A DNA stretch of 64,000 nt. It comes from Thiobacillus sp. Lineage in GTDB: Bacteria > Pseudomonadota > Gammaproteobacteria > Burkholderiales > Thiobacillaceae. Shown here in pieces: positions 48,548 to 57,908 of this stretch. The translations under genes were made by a program, and so were the position numbers. Numbering within the stretch: position 1 is the stretch's first letter; each line of letters opens with the position of its first letter. Location of the stretch: positions 1-64,000 of the forward strand of contig JAJPEP010000062.1 of NCBI GenBank assembly GCA_021166845.1, in the 5' to 3' direction. Below the pieces are notes generated by a model. The model had not been told where the DNA came from, searched no databases, and worked only from the letters and a program-made list of their open reading frames with translations.

Positions 48548-51212
48548 TTTCGGCGAACAACCCGTCCACTGGCATGGTCTCGACAGCGAGACGGTCGCCG
48601 CGCAACTCGGCAGCGACCTGAGCCAGGGGCTTTCGACATCGGTAGCCGCATCGCGGCTGGCGCAGGTCGGGCCCAACGTGCTGCAGGAGGCGCCCCGGCG
48701 CCCCCCGCTCGTCATGCTGGCGTCGCAGTTCACCGACTTCATGATCCTGGTGCTGATCGCCGCCGCGATCGTCGCCGGCATCATCGGCGAGCCGCAGGAC
48801 GCAATCGCCATCATGGTCATCGTTTTCCTCAACGGCATCCTCGGCTTCGTGCAGGAATACCGCGCCGAGCGCGCGATGGCGGCGCTGAAGAAGATGGCCA
48901 GCCCGCAGGCGCGCGTCATCCGCGACGGCCAGACCGGCCTGATCGACGCGGTCGACCTGGTGCCCGGCGACCTGGTCGAACTGGAAGCCGGCAACATCCT
49001 GCCGGCCGACCTGCGCCTGACCGGGCTGGCCGCGCTCAAGGTCGACGAATCGGCGCTCACCGGCGAATCGCAGGCGATCGAAAAGCAGCTCGCAAGCCTG
49101 GAAAACCCCGGGCTGCCGCTGGGTGACCGCCTCAACCTCGCCTACAGGGGGACGGTGGTGACCTATGGCCGCGCGCGCGGCCTGGTGGTGGCGACCGGGA
49201 TGAAGACCGAGCTGGGGAAGATCGCCGCGTTGCTGTCCGGCGAATCCGGCAAGACGCCGCTGCAGAAGCGGCTGGCGCGCTTCGGCCGGCATCTGGCGCT
49301 GGTGGTGCTGGCGGTCTGCGTCATCATTTTCGTCGCCGGCTGGCTGCGCGGCGAACCGCCGCTGCTGATGCTGCTCACCGCGATCAGCCTGGCCGTCGCC
49401 GCGATACCCGAGGCGCTGCCGGCGGTGGTCACCATCTCGCTCGCGCTGGGGGCGGCGCGCCTGGTCAGGCAGAACGCGCTGATCCGCCGCCTGCCCGCGG
49501 TGGAAACGCTCGGTTCGGTCACCTATATCTGTTCCGACAAGACCGGCACGCTGACGCAGAACCAGATGCAGGTCGACCGCGTGCTGGCCGCGAGCGAAAC
49601 CCGTCCCGGGCTGCAGGGGATCGAGGGCATGCCCTGGCACGAACTGGGACTCGTCATGGCGCTGTGCAACGACGCCGTGGCCGCCGCCGACGGCACCCTG
49701 GCCGGCGACCCCACCGAGACCGCGCTGCTCGAAGCCGCGCAGGCAGCCGGGTTCGACAAGGCCGCGCTGCAGCAGTCGCTGCCGCGCGTGGCGGAGCTTC
49801 CCTTCGATTCCGGTCGCGCCCGCATGAGCACGCTGCATCGCGACGGCGAGGCGGTGCTGATGCTGGTGAAGGGCGCGCCCGAGGGCGTGCTGGCGCTGTG
49901 CATCGATCAGCTTGACGCAGGGGGCACGATGACCATCGATCGGGCCGCGCTGCGGGACGAGGCCGAACGGCTGGCCGCGCAGGGCCTGCGGGTGCTGGCT
50001 TTCGCGCTGAAGCGGCTGCCGGCGGCGCCGGACGCGCTCGACGCCGCCACGCTGGAGGCCGGGCTTAGCTTCATCGGTCTGGCCGGCATGATCGACCCGC
50101 CGCGCCCCGAGGCGGCCGAAGCGGTCGCCGCATGCAAGACCGCCGGCATCGTCCCGGTGATGATCACCGGCGACCACCCCGCCACCGCGCGCGCGATCGC
50201 GGAGCGGCTGGGCATCGTCAAACCCGGCGGCCGCGTGCTCACCGGCAGCGAGCTGGCGCGATTGAGCCTGGCGGAATTCGAGCGCGAGGTGGAATCGGTG
50301 CGGGTCTACGCCCGCATCAACCCCGAGCAGAAGATCAAGATCGTGCGGGCGCTGCAGGACCAGGGCGAATTCGTCGCCATGACCGGCGACGGCGTGAACG
50401 ACGCGCCGGCGCTGAAGATGGCCGACATCGGCGTCGCCATGGGAAAGGGCGGCACCGACGTGGCGCGCGAGGCGGCGGCGATGACGCTCTTGGACGACAA
50501 CTTCGCCACCATCGTCCATGCGGTGCGCGAAGGCCGCCGCATCTTCGACAACATCCGCAAGTTCGTCAAATACACGATGACGAGCAACTCGGGCGAGATC
50601 TGGACCATCTTCCTCGCGCCCTTTCTCGGCCTGCCGATTCCGCTGCTGCCGATCCACATCCTGTGGATCAACCTCGTCACCGACGGCCTGCCGGGGCTCG
50701 CGCTCGCCAATGAACTCGCCGAGCGCAACCTCATGCAGCGGCCGCCGCGGCCGCCGAAGGAAAGCATCTTCGCCCACGGCATGTGGCAGCACATCCTGTG
50801 GGTGGGCCTGCTGATGGGGGGCGTCACCTTGCTGGCCCAGGCCTGGGCGATCCACGTCGCCTCCGCGCACTGGCAGAGCATGGTGTTCACGGTGCTGACG
50901 CTGTCGCAGCTGGGCCATGTTCTGGCGATCCGCTCCGAGCGCGAATCGCTGTTCAGCCAGGGCGTGCTGTCCAACCGGCTGCTGATCGGCGCGCTGGGGC
51001 TGACCTTCACCCTGCAGATGGCGGTGCTCTATGTGCCCTGGCTCAATCCCATCTTCAAGACCGAGCCCTTGAGCATGGGCGAACTGGCTGTGTGCCTGGC
51101 GCTGTCCTCGGTGGTGTTTTTCGGGGTGGAAATCGAGAAGTGGCTGGTGCGGCGCGGCTGGCTATACGCCAATCCGCAACGGCTCCCGGGCGCCATCCAG
51201 GTCAGGCCATGA
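48537..51212 (+). CDS. P2-type cation-transporting ATPase, probably calcium
   Basis: 891 residues. LTGES (175-179), AAIPEALPAVVT (288-299), DKTGTLT with D334, KGAPE in the nucleotide domain and TGDGVNDAPALKMAD. The helix-4 motif is PEAL rather than the PEGL seen in the other ATPase of this window, so the two may differ in ion preference. The start overlaps the exchanger gene by 11 bp; the 3' end overlaps the convergent glnE by 11 bp. Calcium is inferred from the coupled exchanger. Confidence 0.92.
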   Translation: MTIDFGEQPVHWHGLDSETVAAQLGSDLSQGLSTSVAASRLAQVGPNVLQEAPRRPPLVMLASQFTDFMILVLIAAAIVAGIIGEPQDAIAIMVIVFLNGILGFVQEYRAERAMAALKKMASPQARVIRDGQTGLIDAVDLVPGDLVELEAGNILPADLRLTGLAALKVDESALTGESQAIEKQLASLENPGLPLGDRLNLAYRGTVVTYGRARGLVVATGMKTELGKIAALLSGESGKTPLQKRLARFGRHLALVVLAVCVIIFVAGWLRGEPPLLMLLTAISLAVAAIPEALPAVVTISLALGAARLVRQNALIRRLPAVETLGSVTYICSDKTGTLTQNQMQVDRVLAASETRPGLQGIEGMPWHELGLVMALCNDAVAAADGTLAGDPTETALLEAAQAAGFDKAALQQSLPRVAELPFDSGRARMSTLHRDGEAVLMLVKGAPEGVLALCIDQLDAGGTMTIDRAALRDEAERLAAQGLRVLAFALKRLPAAPDALDAATLEAGLSFIGLAGMIDPPRPEAAEAVAACKTAGIVPVMITGDHPATARAIAERLGIVKPGGRVLTGSELARLSLAEFEREVESVRVYARINPEQKIKIVRALQDQGEFVAMTGDGVNDAPALKMADIGVAMGKGGTDVAREAAAMTLLDDNFATIVHAVREGRRIFDNIRKFVKYTMTSNSGEIWTIFLAPFLGLPIPLLPIHILWINLVTDGLPGLALANELAERNLMQRPPRPPKESIFAHGMWQHILWVGLLMGGVTLLAQAWAIHVASAHWQSMVFTVLTLSQLGHVLAIRSERESLFSQGVLSNRLLIGALGLTFTLQMAVLYVPWLNPIFKTEPLSMGELAVCLALSSVVFFGVEIEKWLVRRGWLYANPQRLPGAIQVRP

Positions 51213-53886
51213 CTTGCCGCCACAGCGCCCTCACCGCATCGCGCACGCTTGCCACATCGGCCAGCGGCGCCCGCGCGTACTCCGCGCCGCTGAGCTTGAT
51301 CGCATGCTGCTGGCGGCGCAGTTCGCGGTAGGCGTCGGCGGCGGCTTGCGCGAGTTCGACGGGGACCAGCCCGGCCGCGCCCGCGCGCAGCAGCAGCGCG
51401 ATGTTGCCGACGTTGTCGGCGAGTTCGGGATGCGCATGGCAATGCCGCAGCACCAGATATTGCACGCAGAATTCGACGTCGACGATGCCGCCGCTGTCGT
51501 GCTTCAAGTCGAACAGTTCGTTGTCGTTGGCGTGGCCGGCGTGCATCTTTTCGCGCATCGCCAGCACTTCCTCGCGCAGCTTGCCGGCGTCGCGCGGCAG
51601 GCATAGCACCTCGCGGCGCAGGGCCTCGAAGCTCGCGCCGATCGTCGCATCGCCGCAGACGAAGCGCGCGCGCGTCAGCGCCTGGTGTTCCCACGTCCAG
51701 GCGTGATGCAGCTGGTAGTCGCGGAACGCATCGACCGAACTGACCAGGAGGCCCGCCGCGCCGTCCGGGCGCAGGCGCAGGTCGGTCTCGTAGAGGATGC
51801 CCGCCGGGGTTAGGGTGCCGAGCCAGGTGTTGATGCGCTGCGTCAGCCGCGCGTAGATTTCCTGCGCGCGCTCGTCGGCGTCGTCGTAGAGGAACACCAG
51901 GTCGAGGTCGGAGGCATAGCCGAGCTCCTTGCCGCCGAGCTTGCCGTAGCCGATCACGGCGAAGCGCGGCGTATCGCGGTGGCGCGTCTTCAGCACGGCC
52001 CAGCAGCGGTCGAGTGTCTCGGCAAGCAGCACGTCGGCGAGAAACGACAGATGATCCGACAGCGCTTCCAGCGTCAGCCGGCCGGCCACGTCCTGCGCCA
52101 AGAGGCGCAGCGTCTGCACCTGCTTGAAGCGGCGCAGCGCATCCATCTGTGCTTCGGTGTCGCCGGGATGGGCGTCGAGCTCGTCGCGCAATTGCGCGGC
52201 AAGTTGCGCCCAGTCGGGCACGCTCATCAGGGATTGCGGCGCGATCAGTTCGTCCAGCAATTGCGGTTGCAGCGTCAACACCTGCGCCGCCCACGGGCTC
52301 GCCGCCAGCAGGCGCACCAGCTGGCGCAACGCCGCCGGATATTCGGCCAGCAGCGCCAGGTAGGTGGCGCGGCGCGAGATGGCCTGGATCAGCGCGGCAA
52401 AGCGTTCCAGCGTGGCGGCCGGATCGGGCTGGCCGCCGATGACTTCGAGCGCGGGCGGCAGCAGCGCGTTGAGCCTGAGCTGCGTCGATTCGGCCAGCCG
52501 CGCGGCGTGCTGGCGCAGCGCGTCAAGCGTGGCCAGCACCCGCTGCGGATCGTCGTAGCCGGCGTTTTCCAGCAGCGCGCGGGTGGATCCGGCATCGGCC
52601 GTGCCGCAGCACACGGCGGTCAGCGGGTGGCTCACCTGGTCGGTTTGCGGCGCGGCGAACATCTGCTCGAAATGGCGCGTGACCTTGTTGCGATGGCGGT
52701 CGAGCGCGGCGATCAGCGCGCCATAGTCGGGGAAGTTCATCGCCTCGGCGAGCATCGCCTGCGATTCGGCATCTTCCGGCAACTGCTGGGTTTGCGCGTC
52801 GTCCAGGTATTGCAGCCGGTGTTCCAGCCGCCGCAGGAAATCGTAGGCGGCGGCAAGTTCCTGCTGCGCGTCGGCCGCCATCAGGCCGTTTTTCGCCAGC
52901 TCGCCCAGCACCGTCAGCGTCGGCCGCTGCTGCAGCGCGGCGATGCGGCCGCCGCGGATGAGCTGGTACACCTGCGCGGTGAACTCGATCTCGCGGATGC
53001 CGCCCGGCCCCAGCTTGACGTTGTCGGCCATCTCGCGGCGCGCGACCTCGCGCCGGATCTGCACGTGGAGGTCGCGGATCGCGGCGAACGCGCCGAAGTC
53101 GAGGTATTTGCGGAACACGAAGGGCCGCACGATTGCCATCAGTTCGTCGTGGCGGCCGCCGGTGAGCGGGCGCGCCTTGATCCAGGCGTAGCGCTCCCAC
53201 GGCCGCCCCTGCGCAACCAGGTAGTCCTCCAGCATCGCGAAACCCATCGCGAACGGCCCGGAATCCCCCCACGGCCGCAGCCGCAGGTCGACGCGAAACA
53301 CGTAGCCGTCGGCGGTGGCTTCCGACAGCGCGGCCGTCAGCTTGCGCCCGAGGCGGACGAAGAACTCGTGGTTGCCGATCGGCTTGATTGCGGCGGCAGC
53401 CTCGTCGGCCGCGGTGTCGCCTTCCGCGGGGTAGAGGTAGATGAGGTCGATGTCGGACGACACGTTGAGCTCGCCGCCGCCGAGCTTGCCCATGCCGACG
53501 ATGACCATCCGTTGCGGCTGGCCGTGTTCGTCGCGCGGTTCGCCGTGGCGCGCGGCAAGCGCGGCGTGGTGGAAATCGAGTGCGGCCGCGAGGCAGACCT
53601 CGGCCAGCGTGCTCCAGGTGGCCATCACCTCGGCCAGATCGGCGTTGCCCGCCAGATCGCGCGCGGCGGCGACCCACCACACGCGCTGGCGCAGCTGTCT
53701 GAGGCGCTGGTGCAGCGCGGCTTCGTCGGTGCAGGGCGGTTCGGCGAGAAAGGCCTGCATCGCTTCGCGGGCGAAGGCCTGGTCGAGTTGTCCGGCCACG
53801 GCCTCGGCCAGTTGGGGGTGTGCCGCCAGCAGGCGGCGGCCATAGCGGGAACAGCGGACAACACGGTCGAGTGCGGAATGGCTCAT
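51202..53886 (-). CDS. glnE: Glutamine synthetase adenylyltransferase/adenylyl-removing enzyme
   Basis: 894 residues (E. coli 946). Two homologous nucleotidyltransferase domains: the N-terminal deadenylylating one with GMGKLGGGELNVSSDIDLIY (about 150-170) and the C-terminal adenylylating one with GYGKLGGKELGYASDLDLVF (about 645-665), each with the catalytic DxD. It controls glutamine synthetase in response to PII/PII-UMP and glutamine. Divergent from acs; convergent and overlapping by 11 bp with the P-type ATPase gene. Confidence 0.95.
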   Translation of the reverse strand: MSHSALDRVVRCSRYGRRLLAAHPQLAEAVAGQLDQAFAREAMQAFLAEPPCTDEAALHQRLRQLRQRVWWVAAARDLAGNADLAEVMATWSTLAEVCLAAALDFHHAALAARHGEPRDEHGQPQRMVIVGMGKLGGGELNVSSDIDLIYLYPAEGDTAADEAAAAIKPIGNHEFFVRLGRKLTAALSEATADGYVFRVDLRLRPWGDSGPFAMGFAMLEDYLVAQGRPWERYAWIKARPLTGGRHDELMAIVRPFVFRKYLDFGAFAAIRDLHVQIRREVARREMADNVKLGPGGIREIEFTAQVYQLIRGGRIAALQQRPTLTVLGELAKNGLMAADAQQELAAAYDFLRRLEHRLQYLDDAQTQQLPEDAESQAMLAEAMNFPDYGALIAALDRHRNKVTRHFEQMFAAPQTDQVSHPLTAVCCGTADAGSTRALLENAGYDDPQRVLATLDALRQHAARLAESTQLRLNALLPPALEVIGGQPDPAATLERFAALIQAISRRATYLALLAEYPAALRQLVRLLAASPWAAQVLTLQPQLLDELIAPQSLMSVPDWAQLAAQLRDELDAHPGDTEAQMDALRRFKQVQTLRLLAQDVAGRLTLEALSDHLSFLADVLLAETLDRCWAVLKTRHRDTPRFAVIGYGKLGGKELGYASDLDLVFLYDDADERAQEIYARLTQRINTWLGTLTPAGILYETDLRLRPDGAAGLLVSSVDAFRDYQLHHAWTWEHQALTRARFVCGDATIGASFEALRREVLCLPRDAGKLREEVLAMREKMHAGHANDNELFDLKHDSGGIVDVEFCVQYLVLRHCHAHPELADNVGNIALLLRAGAAGLVPVELAQAAADAYRELRRQQHAIKLSGAEYARAPLADVASVRDAVRALWRQVMA

Positions 53887-53982
53887 GGCTGGGATCGGGC
53901 GGCTTGAATCGGGCTGCGATGAATGAGGCGCTTTGAATTAAAATCGTGCGGTTATCAAACACTTTATCAGTGGAGAGACCGT

Positions 53983-55950
<1,968 letters not shown>

Positions 55951-55983
55951 ACGGCGTGGGGGCAGGTGAGAAAGTGGTTCAAT

Positions 55984-56100
55984 CCAGATTGTTCATTAGG
56001 GCGAGATGCTTTGCGTAGGGTGCACTCCGTGCACCGATTGACACCCGAAGGCGCACGGAATGCATCCTACGCGTCATAAATCGTCTAATGAACAATCCGG
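55984..56100 (-). repeat. 117-bp MITE-like palindromic element, copy B, with 7-bp flanking duplication
   Basis: Terminal inverted repeats CCAGATTGTTCATTA (55984-55998) and TAATGAACAATCCGG (56086-56100) match at 14 of 15 positions. The element is flanked on both sides by GTTCAAT (55977-55983 and 56101-56107), a likely target-site duplication. It is in the opposite orientation to copy A at 5814. It fills most of the 232-bp gap between acs and the eRF1-like gene. Confidence 0.85.
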
Positions 56101-56182
56101 GTTCAATCCCTGTCTTCGCCTTCCCGCGCGTGCCATCAGCTGGAATCTTTAGCCGTTCAACCATCAACCACGAAAGAAAACC

Positions 56183-56572
56183 ATGTCTCATTACCATGCC
56201 GTCGTCTGGCTCGACCACAACGAAGCCAACGTCATGCACATCAGTCCGGATGACGTTGAAAAATCAGTGGTGAGTCCGGCCACGCCGCATCGCAATCTCC
56301 ATCGCAAGCGGGGCTCGGTCAGCGGCAGTCGCCAGCCCGAAGACCAGAGCTATTATCACGAGGTCGTGGAAGCCCTCGCCGGCGCAACGGAAATCCTGAT
56401 CGTCGGCCCAGGCCAGGCCAAGCTCGAATTGATCAAGCATATCCATTCCCACGACCAAGGCGTCTCCGACAAAGTGATCGGGGTGGAAACCGTGGATCAT
56501 CCGAGCGACGCCCAGCTGGTCGCGTTTGCCCGCAAGTATTTCGTGGCCAGGGACAGGATGCTGTCGCAGTGA
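56183..56572 (+). CDS. eRF1 domain 3-like small protein ('translational machinery protein')
   Basis: 129 residues beginning MSHYHAVVWLDHNEANVMHI. The pattern of a beta-strand start with H.VVW.DH.EA, a basic loop HRNLHRKRGSVSGSR (about 33-48), and ALAGATEILIVGPGQAKLELIKHI is that of a bacterial family related to the third domain of eukaryotic release factor 1. No function is proven. The His/Arg-rich loop might bind nucleic acid. It is a single-gene unit closed by the terminator at 56624. Confidence 0.75.
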   Translation: MSHYHAVVWLDHNEANVMHISPDDVEKSVVSPATPHRNLHRKRGSVSGSRQPEDQSYYHEVVEALAGATEILIVGPGQAKLELIKHIHSHDQGVSDKVIGVETVDHPSDAQLVAFARKYFVARDRMLSQ

Positions 56573-56623
56573 TTGCATGATGCCCCTCCAGGGGGCATCG
56601 CTTCTGGTATCGTCAGCAGCCTG

Positions 56624-56648
56624 AGCGCCGGTTCCCCGGCGCTTTTTT
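56624..56648 (+). terminator. Intrinsic terminator after the eRF1-like gene
   Basis: AGCGCCGG (56624-56631), loop TTCC, CCGGCGCT (56636-56643), then TTTTT. The last bases overlap the stop codon of the convergent FMN reductase gene. A second small hairpin, GATGCCCC/GGGGCATC, lies just before it (56579-56599). Confidence 0.85.
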
Positions 56649-57216
56649 ATGCCGGCTTCAGGGCGGCGGCGGTGTTCACCAGTTCCAGCACCAGGTCATG
56701 CAGCCGCGCCGGCGATTTCAACGCGCCGTTTTCCTCGTCGAATGCCTTGTCGGCGCCGGCCAGCGAGAACTGGCCGGGCAGCACCAGCACGCCGAGCGTG
56801 TTCAGGATCTGCCGCAGGTGCGGCAGCATGCGCATGCCGCCGAACTGGCCCGGCGAGGCGGCCATGATGGCCGCCACCTTGTTTTGATACGGAACCAGCC
56901 CCGATTCGCCCTGCCATTCGCGCGACACCCAGTCGATCGTGTTCTTCAGCAGCGGCGGAATCGAGCTGTTGTATTCCGGGCTGGCGATCAGCAGGGCGTC
57001 GTGGCTCTTGAACAGGGCTTTCAGGCGTAGCGCGTTGTCGGGCAGGCCGTCGTGGTCTTCAAGATCGCCGTTGTAGAGCGGCAGCGGATAATCCGCCAGA
57101 TCGATCGGGGTGACGTCGCCGCCCGCGGCACGGGTGGCGTCCACGGCCGCCTGGATCAACTTGCGGTTCCAGGCGTCGCGGCGAATGCTGCCGGAAAAGG
57201 CGAGAATCTTGGGCAT
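56647..57216 (-). CDS. NADPH-dependent FMN reductase family protein
   Basis: 189 residues with flavodoxin-like fold: FSGSIRRDAWNRKL (about 6-19) binds FMN phosphate, LIASPEYNSSIPPLLKNTIDW (about 76-96) is the family signature, and AAIMAASPGQFGG follows. Related to quinone/azo/chromate reductases (ChrR/YieF). The actual electron acceptor cannot be inferred. Confidence 0.9.
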   Translation of the reverse strand: MPKILAFSGSIRRDAWNRKLIQAAVDATRAAGGDVTPIDLADYPLPLYNGDLEDHDGLPDNALRLKALFKSHDALLIASPEYNSSIPPLLKNTIDWVSREWQGESGLVPYQNKVAAIMAASPGQFGGMRMLPHLRQILNTLGVLVLPGQFSLAGADKAFDEENGALKSPARLHDLVLELVNTAAALKPA

Positions 57217-57251
57217 GGCGTGTCCTTGCGTCGGAAAGGGGGGGATTGTAT

Positions 57252-57280
57252 CGGTCTTCCGTCACGGGGACGGAAGACCG
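57252..57280. promoter_or_regulatory. Perfect 12-bp inverted repeat between FMN reductase and hslR
   Basis: CGGTCTTCCGTC (57252-57263), loop ACGGG, GACGGAAGACCG (57269-57280). It lies 36 bp upstream of the FMN reductase start and 121 bp upstream of hslR, with no T run on either side, so an operator or leader hairpin is more likely than a terminator. Confidence 0.45.
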
Positions 57281-57400
57281 GCCGGTTTCAGGAGCGATCC
57301 GGGAAGGTCGAAGCCAATGACTTCGCTGGAATGTTCAAGCGTTGAATACAATATAACCGTGGCTTCTGCCGTGTAAAGCCGGCACAATTCGAGATGCTCG

Positions 57401-57829
57401 ATGCCGACTGACAAGGCCATGTCCGATCAAACTCAGTTCAACACAGGCCGGGCCGGAAAAATGCGGCTCGACAAGTGGCTGTGGGCGGCACGCTTCTTCA
57501 AGACACGCAGCCTTGCCAGCCAGGCCGTCGAGCAGGGCCGCGTGAAGCTCGCCGGCGAGCGCGTCAAGCCGGCGCGGGAGGTCGGGCCGGGCGACCGGCT
57601 GGATCTTCATGTCGGCGACGTCGACTGGACCGTCACGGTGCGCGCGCTGTCGATGCAGCGCGGTCCGGCGCCGGTCGCGCAAGCGCTGTATGAAGAAGAC
57701 CCCGCCAGCCACGCGCGGCGCCAGCAGCAGGCGAGCGAGCGCAAGCTGGCCGCCAGTCCGGCGGCTGCGATCAAGGGGCGCCCCACCAAACGCGACCGGC
57801 GCCTGATTCACCGCTTCACGGATGAATGA
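57401..57829 (+). CDS. hslR: Hsp15-like S4 RNA-binding heat-shock protein
   Basis: 142 residues. S4 domain MRLDKWLWAARFFKTRSLASQAVEQGRVKLAGERVKPAREVGPGD (about 21-65), then a strand-rich part and a basic C-terminus (KGRPTKRDRRLIHRF). E. coli Hsp15 rescues 50S subunits carrying stalled nascent chains. The ATG at 57401 or that at 57419 (MSDQTQF) could be the start; both leave the S4 domain whole. Confidence 0.9.
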   Translation: MPTDKAMSDQTQFNTGRAGKMRLDKWLWAARFFKTRSLASQAVEQGRVKLAGERVKPAREVGPGDRLDLHVGDVDWTVTVRALSMQRGPAPVAQALYEEDPASHARRQQQASERKLAASPAAAIKGRPTKRDRRLIHRFTDE

Positions 57830-57908
57830 ATCGCGCCGAATTCCCTGCCGGGGCCTCCGCAAGGCGCGGACAAGCGCATAGAATCGTGGCATCCGCGAAT
57901 CCTCTTTT

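Noticed and set aside
48483-50918. Very long open frame antisense to the plus-strand P-type ATPase (811 codons), and similar ones antisense to glnE, mrpAB, mrpD and yhdP
   Set aside because: Produced by the high third-position GC of the real genes. The translations are His/Gln/Arg-rich with no domain, and the sense strands carry complete conserved proteins.
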